Positions 59,239 to 64,000 of a stretch of DNA of 64,000 bases are shown in pieces. The notes beneath the pieces were generated by a model. It made no database searches. It was given only the letters and a program-made list of their open reading frames with translations, and was not told the DNA's origin. Position numbers and translations under genes: made by a program. The stretch's first letter is position 1; each line of letters opens with the position of its first letter. The stretch comes from Pseudomonas sp. ISL-84 (lineage in GTDB: Bacteria > Bacillota > Bacilli > Bacillales > Cytobacillaceae). The DNA lies in assembly GCA_018613035.1 (NCBI GenBank), contig JAGGRA010000005.1, forward strand, positions 62,001 to 126,000. The letters run 5' to 3'.

Positions 59239-61058
59239 TCATCCTCTTCCGTTCGAACATAAGGAAGGCTAAATGAAATCGTTGTTCCTTTTCCTTCCGT
59301 ACTGGTTGCCCAAATCTCTCCGCCATGCGCTTCCACCATTTCTTTCGCAATGGCCAGTCCAAGACCCGTTCCGCCGAGCTTTCTGGTTCTCGCTTTATCC
59401 ACTCGATAAAAACGTTCAAAAATCTTATCAATGTTTTCTTTCGGAATGCCCACACCCTCGTCTGAAACACTGACAATGATAAATTCATCTTTTTCTTCGA
59501 TACTAAAGGTCACTTTTCCACCTTCAGGAGAGTATTTCAGCGCATTTGAAATGATATTATATAGCACCTGGGTCAGTTTGTCTTCATCTATTTCTACAAA
59601 AGCTGAATGGTCAGGAAGCCTTCTTTCAAAAGTTACATTCTGCTGTTTGGTCATTTCAAACCGGTCAATAATCCTGTTATAGAAGAAGATAAAATCAATC
59701 CATTCCTTTGTGAGCCGATAATCCTTGCTGTCCATTTTTGAAAGCTGAAGCAAATCATTTACAAGTCGGATCATGCGCTCCGTTTCATTTTGAGTGACAT
59801 CCAGGAAGTTTGGAGCAATCTCTTCGTCTTTCCAAGCTCCTTCTGCAAGTGCCTCCAGATAACTTCTCATCGTAGTGAGCGGGGTTCGAAGTTCATGTGA
59901 TACATTGGCCACAAACTCACGGCGTTCCATATCAATTTTCTCCTGCTCAGTAATGTCATGCAGAACGGTTATTAATCCATTTACAAATCCAGTTTCTTTT
60001 TGAATGACTGAAAAATTGGCACGCAGGATCAGTGTATTTGTTTTATTGCTATAATCCAGAATTACAGAATCACGTTCATTAAGGAGCTCCTCAAAGGTGT
60101 ATTCCTCTTCTAGTCCAAGTAAGGAATCAATAGAAGAAGACAGCACCGTTTCACGTGAAACATTCAGCATTTTTGCTGCAGGCTCATTAATTAAGATCAC
60201 GCGCCCTTTGCGGTCTGTTGCAATCACCCCGTCTGTCATATAGGAGAGGACAGAGGAAAGCTTGCGACGTTCTCCCTCCGTAGTTGCCTGGGCTTCCTGC
60301 AGCTTCTTTGTTAAGCTGTTAAAGGTAATGGCCAATTGGCCAATTTCATCATAACCATAAACCTTAACCTTGCGGGAGAAGTTTCCCTTAGCCATGGCAA
60401 GGGCTTGTTTTCTCATATCTGAAATAGGGCGTGTTATCGTCTGGGCTAAAAGAATGCCCAATACTGCTGTAATAGCCAGCGCGATTGCTGTACCAGTGGA
60501 GAAGATATTATTGATCTGCCTCATCTGGTCATAGATGTTTTCTATTTTTGCAACAAGATAAATGGCTCCGATAACATCCCCATTATTTTTAATAGGCGTT
60601 ACGAGCACCCATACCCGATTGCCAAAGGGGTCAACATAATCCTCAGGTACCTGCTGAGAGGTTGCTATGGCCATTTTGATTAAATTATCAGTAGATCTTT
60701 GACCCACAACGCCCTGGTTGTCCGGGTCCGAAGTTCCCAATATTTTGAGCGTGTCTCCTTCAATGACACGGACCTCTGTAATATCAGTAGAATAGTAATC
60801 CCTTAGTAACCTGTGGACGTCTTCCTCCAATGTAGGGCCATCTTCATCCGGCAGCCTTTCCTTGGTCATCTGCTCTTCCAGGTAATAAGCAAGCAAATTA
60901 ACCCGTTCCTGAATGGTATCTTTAAAGTTGTCCTTTAAAGTGGATTCCAGTTGCCTGACAAAATAAACGCCGATAATTTGCATGGCAACTAGAATGAGAA
61001 GGACATATATAATCACAAACTTTAGGTGAATGGATCGAAAAAAACCAACCTTTTGCAT
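59229..61058 (-). CDS. walK: WalK, sensor histidine kinase
   Basis: The 609-aa sensor has two membrane helices bracketing an extracytoplasmic Cache/PAS-like domain (residues about 14-180), then HAMP, PAS (about 260-370), the HisKA domain with the phospho-accepting His in VANVSHELRTPLTTM (about 386), and a HATPase domain (DEGVGIPKENIDKIFERF, GGTGLGLAIAKE). It is the essential cell-wall sensor kinase and phosphorylates WalR. It follows walR by 8 bp. Confidence 0.97.
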   Translation of the reverse strand: MQKVGFFRSIHLKFVIIYVLLILVAMQIIGVYFVRQLESTLKDNFKDTIQERVNLLAYYLEEQMTKERLPDEDGPTLEEDVHRLLRDYYSTDITEVRVIEGDTLKILGTSDPDNQGVVGQRSTDNLIKMAIATSQQVPEDYVDPFGNRVWVLVTPIKNNGDVIGAIYLVAKIENIYDQMRQINNIFSTGTAIALAITAVLGILLAQTITRPISDMRKQALAMAKGNFSRKVKVYGYDEIGQLAITFNSLTKKLQEAQATTEGERRKLSSVLSYMTDGVIATDRKGRVILINEPAAKMLNVSRETVLSSSIDSLLGLEEEYTFEELLNERDSVILDYSNKTNTLILRANFSVIQKETGFVNGLITVLHDITEQEKIDMERREFVANVSHELRTPLTTMRSYLEALAEGAWKDEEIAPNFLDVTQNETERMIRLVNDLLQLSKMDSKDYRLTKEWIDFIFFYNRIIDRFEMTKQQNVTFERRLPDHSAFVEIDEDKLTQVLYNIISNALKYSPEGGKVTFSIEEKDEFIIVSVSDEGVGIPKENIDKIFERFYRVDKARTRKLGGTGLGLAIAKEMVEAHGGEIWATSTEGKGTTISFSLPYVRTEEDDWE

Positions 61059-61066
61059 TTAAATTT

Positions 61067-61777
61067 TTACTCCTGTTCAGGATTCCGCAAGTAATAACCG
61101 ACTCCTCGTCTTGTTACAATCCACGTCGGGTGGCTTGGATTATCCTCAATTTTCTCGCGCAATCGCCTTACAGTTACGTCAACTGTCCGGACATCGCCAT
61201 AATAATCATAGCCCCAAACAGTCTGCAGCAAATGCTCCCTTGTCATTACTTGTCCAATATGCTTAGCCAAGTAATGAAGAAGTTCAAATTCACGATGGGT
61301 TAATTCAATCGTTTCTCCGCGTTTAGAAACCACATATGCATCCGGGTGGATAATAAGTGATCCTACCTCGATTTCATTTGTTTCTTCCTCTTCTTCTGAC
61401 TTTGAAGCGATTTGCTGATGGCGCCTTAAATTGGCTTTCACACGGGCAATTAACTCTCTTGTGCTGAAAGGCTTTGTAACGTAATCATCTGCTCCGAGTT
61501 CAAGACCCAGAACCTTATCGATTTCAGAATCCTTTGCTGTTAGCATAATAATTGGCATATCATACTTTTTGCGCACTTCGCGGCATACTTCAATGCCATC
61601 TCTTTGCGGCAGCATGATATCAAGTAGAATTAAATCCGGTTTAATTTCCTCTACCTTGTCCAAGGCATCATTGCCGTCATATGCGCAAACAACCTCATAG
61701 CCTTCCTTTTTTAAATTGAATTGCAGAATATCTGCAATTGGTTTCTCGTCGTCTACAACTAGAATTTTTTTATCCAT
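61067..61777 (-). CDS. walR: WalR, response regulator
   Basis: The 236-aa OmpR-family regulator has Asp9, Asp10, the phospho-acceptor Asp53 (LILLDIMLP), and a C-terminal winged helix ([13 protein letters not shown]... [13 protein letters not shown]). It controls peptidoglycan hydrolases and is essential in Bacillus. It is the first gene of the walRK-yycHI-walJ operon. Confidence 0.97.
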   Translation of the reverse strand: MDKKILVVDDEKPIADILQFNLKKEGYEVVCAYDGNDALDKVEEIKPDLILLDIMLPQRDGIEVCREVRKKYDMPIIMLTAKDSEIDKVLGLELGADDYVTKPFSTRELIARVKANLRRHQQIASKSEEEEETNEIEVGSLIIHPDAYVVSKRGETIELTHREFELLHYLAKHIGQVMTREHLLQTVWGYDYYGDVRTVDVTVRRLREKIEDNPSHPTWIVTRRGVGYYLRNPEQE

Positions 61778-61970
61778 ACCTATCTCCTTTTTCTTGCATC
61801 AATTATTTATTTTTGGAGCAGTAGAATTCAGTTTAAATCATATGTTCTCTACTTTACTTTACCATTTTATAAGTGGGAATTCATCTATTTGAAAAAGATG
61901 GCTTTTCTCCTGGACTGGACAAAATTCATTAGACCTGAAAATGAGGGCTGTACAGACTATTCTTAACTAT

Positions 61971-62001
61971 AAAAGTCTCTAGTATAAAACTAGAGACTTT
62001 T
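61971..62001 (-). terminator. Terminator of the M23 peptidase gene
   Basis: AAAAGTCTCTAGT and ACTAGAGACTTTT form a perfect 13-bp stem with a 5-nt loop, 9 bp past the stop at 62010. Confidence 0.93.
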
Positions 62002-62009
62002 AACATCAT

Positions 62010-63488
62010 TTATTTACTTATATATTTTAGGGGATCTTCCATCTTTCCATTTTTATAAAGCTCAAAATGAAGATGAACCCCTGTAGAATCTCCAGTCGTC
62101 CCCATTACACCAATCTTTGACCCTTTTGAAACTGTCTGGCCAGCGCTTACACTAAGCGAATCCAAATGAGCATAAACGGTACGGAATCCATTATTGTGAT
62201 CAATCACAATTTTGTTTCCATAACCACCATCCCAGCCTGCAGAAACGACTGTACCATTATCTGCTGCTTTGATCGTCCGGTCGCTTGGACGTGCAATATC
62301 AATTCCTTTATGCATTTTACCCCAGCGGTACCCCATCTTACTGGAAATATATCCGCCGACTGCAGGGTAGGCAAAACTTCCTTCACCTCTGGATGGAATT
62401 ACCTTTGTTCCTTTAATGACAATATGCTTAACAGGTTCTTCAAGGACTTTTTCTTCTAATAACTCTTTTTTAATGGTTTGTCCATTTTCTTCCGAAATCA
62501 AATATGTTGCAGCACGTACACCATCTTTCCCTTCTTGCTTCACCTTTGTATCACCTTTAGGGAGGCTGCTGTCTTCAATTACTTCTTTCTCATAAGAAAT
62601 CTCTTCTTTTTTGAAAACTTCTTTTTCAACAATAACCTTTACATATGGCTTATGGACGGTAACATTCAATTCTTGTCCAACTTTTAGGACTGAATCTCCC
62701 TTTAGTTCCTTGTTTAACTCTATTAACTGCTTCATGTCAAGGTTATGGGCATTTGCTATGCTGCTTAGAGCATCCCCCGCTTGTACAAGGTATTTCTTTT
62801 CTTCTAAAGTTCCTTTTTGAAGAAGTTTTACGGCTTCTTCTACACTAATAATCATGTCTGGCTTCACTTTTGCTTCTGAAAATGAAACATCCTCACTAAA
62901 TCGAACGTCTAAAATACGTGTTTCATTTTCTCTCAGCTGTGGTAAAGGAGTATTAACGGAAGCTTTTCTTTCTTCCAGAGCCTTTAATTCTTTCTCAGGT
63001 ACATAGGAAGCTTTAATTTTAGCAAGTACAGCTTTCGCCTGCTCTGCATTATTAACATAAGCGACAGCCTTGCCTCCAATGATCAGTGCAGATGATTCAG
63101 CCTGAACTTCAAGATCATCTTTTATTTCGTTCACTGCCTCTGAGTTATTAACCTCAGAGTTGGACTCAAATACTTGTTCAGGAATAAAAGACAGATCAGA
63201 ACCAAGCGATAACTTTAAACCTTTATAAGAGCCTTCAAGCTCTTTAATTTTAGAATCGACCATGTTCACGATTATTTCTTTGTCCGAGACAGTTCCGATA
63301 TACTGATCGTCCTTATAGACATAGTAAACGGTCATTAGCTTATCATCATTTGCCAGGGCAGAGGCTCCGCCTGCAAACGTTAAAGCTGCTGCTGCGAACC
63401 CAGTTGCAACTGTCTTATTCATTATATTTCTAAAGCTCTTAGCTGTATATTCTGTAGCTAAATTTAAACTCTTCACCCATTTAAACAT
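62010..63488 (-). CDS. Peptidoglycan DD-endopeptidase with LysM, G5 and M23
   Basis: The 492-aa exported protein has a signal sequence (about residues 18-46). LysM (KYLVQAGDALSSIANAHNL, about 222-270) anchors it to the wall, a G5 domain (about 285-365) follows, and the catalytic M23 domain (about 375-490) has HKGIDIA and HLHFELYKNG zinc motifs. It likely cuts peptide cross-links in the wall. A WalR-type box is seen upstream, and the gene sits beside walRK, which fits WalR control. The ribosome site aggggga precedes ATG. Confidence 0.93.
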   Translation of the reverse strand: MFKWVKSLNLATEYTAKSFRNIMNKTVATGFAAAALTFAGGASALANDDKLMTVYYVYKDDQYIGTVSDKEIIVNMVDSKIKELEGSYKGLKLSLGSDLSFIPEQVFESNSEVNNSEAVNEIKDDLEVQAESSALIIGGKAVAYVNNAEQAKAVLAKIKASYVPEKELKALEERKASVNTPLPQLRENETRILDVRFSEDVSFSEAKVKPDMIISVEEAVKLLQKGTLEEKKYLVQAGDALSSIANAHNLDMKQLIELNKELKGDSVLKVGQELNVTVHKPYVKVIVEKEVFKKEEISYEKEVIEDSSLPKGDTKVKQEGKDGVRAATYLISEENGQTIKKELLEEKVLEEPVKHIVIKGTKVIPSRGEGSFAYPAVGGYISSKMGYRWGKMHKGIDIARPSDRTIKAADNGTVVSAGWDGGYGNKIVIDHNNGFRTVYAHLDSLSVSAGQTVSKGSKIGVMGTTGDSTGVHLHFELYKNGKMEDPLKYISK

Positions 63489-63846
63489 TGTTACATCCCC
63501 CTAGACTACGGTAACAAACACACTTTCATTTAGTGCTATGTAACTACTAATTTATTTACCTAAATTTTTTCACAATATTTACTTTACCATATAGAGTATC
63601 AATTAGATTAATAGACTCTGTAATGTAACAAAAATGTATAATTACTGACATTTTGTTACTTTTATAGGGGATTAATTGGAAGGAATCAAGAATTTTTTGT
63701 CGAAATAGCGGTAAGAAAAATAGGAGAAAATCCCTATATATAAAGGTTTCTAGAGAATACGAAAGAGAAGAGAAGAAAAAAAGAAGAGACGTTAAACTTT
63801 TACACTGGATAAATAGTAGAAAACTAGTTATATTACAAAAATGTAA
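63489..63846. other. Intergenic region upstream of the M23 gene
   Basis: About 360 bp with the promoter of the M23 gene and a candidate WalR site. No gene is supported; an open frame across 63556-63918 runs through a tRNA and has no family features. Confidence 0.5.
63624..63640. promoter_or_regulatory. Candidate WalR box
   Basis: TGTAACAAAAATGTATA fits the WalR direct repeat TGTWAH-N5-TGTWAH at 11 of 12 positions (second half is TGTATA), about 140 bp upstream of the M23 start. Plausible but not certain. Confidence 0.35.
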
Positions 63847-63882
63847 CAAAAAAAGAGTATGAATGATTTCATACTCTTTTTT
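63847..63882 (-). terminator. Terminator of the tRNA cluster
   Basis: AAAAGAGTATGAA and TTCATACTCTTTT form a perfect 13-bp stem with a 4-nt loop, just past the tRNA-Phe 3' end. Confidence 0.93.
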
Positions 63883-63886
63883 GGGA

Positions 63887-63959
63887 TGGCTCAGGACGGA
63901 ATCGAACCGCCGACACAAGGATTTTCAGTCCTTTGCTCTACCGACTGAGCTACTGAGCC
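63887..63959 (-). tRNA. tRNA-Phe (GAA)
   Basis: The 73-nt gene folds into a full cloverleaf: acceptor GGCTCAG/CTGAGCC, D-arm GCTC/GAGC, anticodon stem AAGGA/TCCTT with loop CTGAAAA (anticodon GAA), and T-arm GGCGG/CCGTC with loop TTCGATT. The discriminator is A and CCA is not encoded. Confidence 0.97.
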
Positions 63960-63982
63960 TAATTAAAACTATGTAAAATAAA

Positions 63983-64000
63983 TGGCGGTCCGGACGGGAC
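63983..64000 (-). tRNA. tRNA-Asp, 3' end only (cut by window)
   Basis: The last 18 bases, read on the minus strand, give GTCCCGTCCGGACCGCCA, the 3' end of a Bacillus tRNA-Asp with the CCA encoded. The rest lies outside the window. Confidence 0.7.

Noticed and set aside
63556-63918. A 120-codon open frame on the minus strand
   Set aside because: It overlaps the tRNA-Phe and its terminator, has an implausible hydrophobic/Phe-rich composition and no ribosome site.
1-64000. CRISPR arrays, insertion sequences or rRNA operons
   Set aside because: I searched by eye for regular 28-37 bp direct repeats with spacers, transposase motifs (DDE) and rRNA sequence and saw none; only serine recombinases were found.

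Overview
The window is a piece of a spore-forming Bacillaceae chromosome close to the replication origin. The right end carries the conserved walR-walK-yycH-yycI-walJ-htrA-(CxxH/CxxC)-rlmH block, a tRNA-Phe and the edge of a tRNA-Asp. A gamma-type spore protein, an InhA-type M6 protease, YjlB, YpfJ, DUF421 and DUF3231 genes fit a Bacillus/Cytobacillus-like host. The genus is inferred from gene content only.

Positions 1-21,950 look like ordinary chromosome: a non-coding region with two arrays of phased GNNTAC hexamers, two DsrE-family genes behind a CsoR/CstR-like palindrome, a diguanylate cyclase, a peptide transporter, two secreted metalloproteases sharing a domain, metabolic genes, an MFS exporter, a betaine transporter and small conserved genes. 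One gene (15,833-16,162) is a thioredoxin-like protein in which an in-frame TGA replaces the first Cys of CxxC. A perfect hairpin follows it, so it reads as a probable selenoprotein (UxxC).

Positions 21,955-53,963 are one integrated mobile element of about 32 kb. A 20-bp direct repeat with one mismatch marks both ends, and the right copy is the 3' end of rlmH, the same gene end used by staphylococcal SCC elements. The large serine recombinase at the rlmH end reads through the att core. In the excised circle it would gain a new short C-terminus and stop, followed directly by a terminator that now lies at the opposite end of the element. The element carries, from left to right: small accessory genes and a zinc-ribbon/HEPN-like protein; a phage-type replication operon (replisome organiser, helicase loader-like protein, DnaB-like helicase); a membrane protein and a LAGLIDADG protein wrapped in HTH repeats; a BREX operon (brxA-brxB-brxC-pglX-pglZ) ending in a SNF2 helicase instead of brxL, with a LexA-like box in its upstream region; a resolvase and a DUF4238 protein; a second large serine recombinase coupled to a 56-aa ORF; and a DUF1883 + CHAT-protease gene pair that looks like a second, less familiar defence module.

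Positions 53,943-64,000 are chromosome again: rlmH, a cluster of DnaA boxes around the CxxH/CxxC gene, htrA, the walRK operon, a LysM/G5/M23 cell-wall hydrolase and tRNAs. The element is thus a self-mobilising, probably replicating island that delivers anti-phage functions into a conserved site near the origin.
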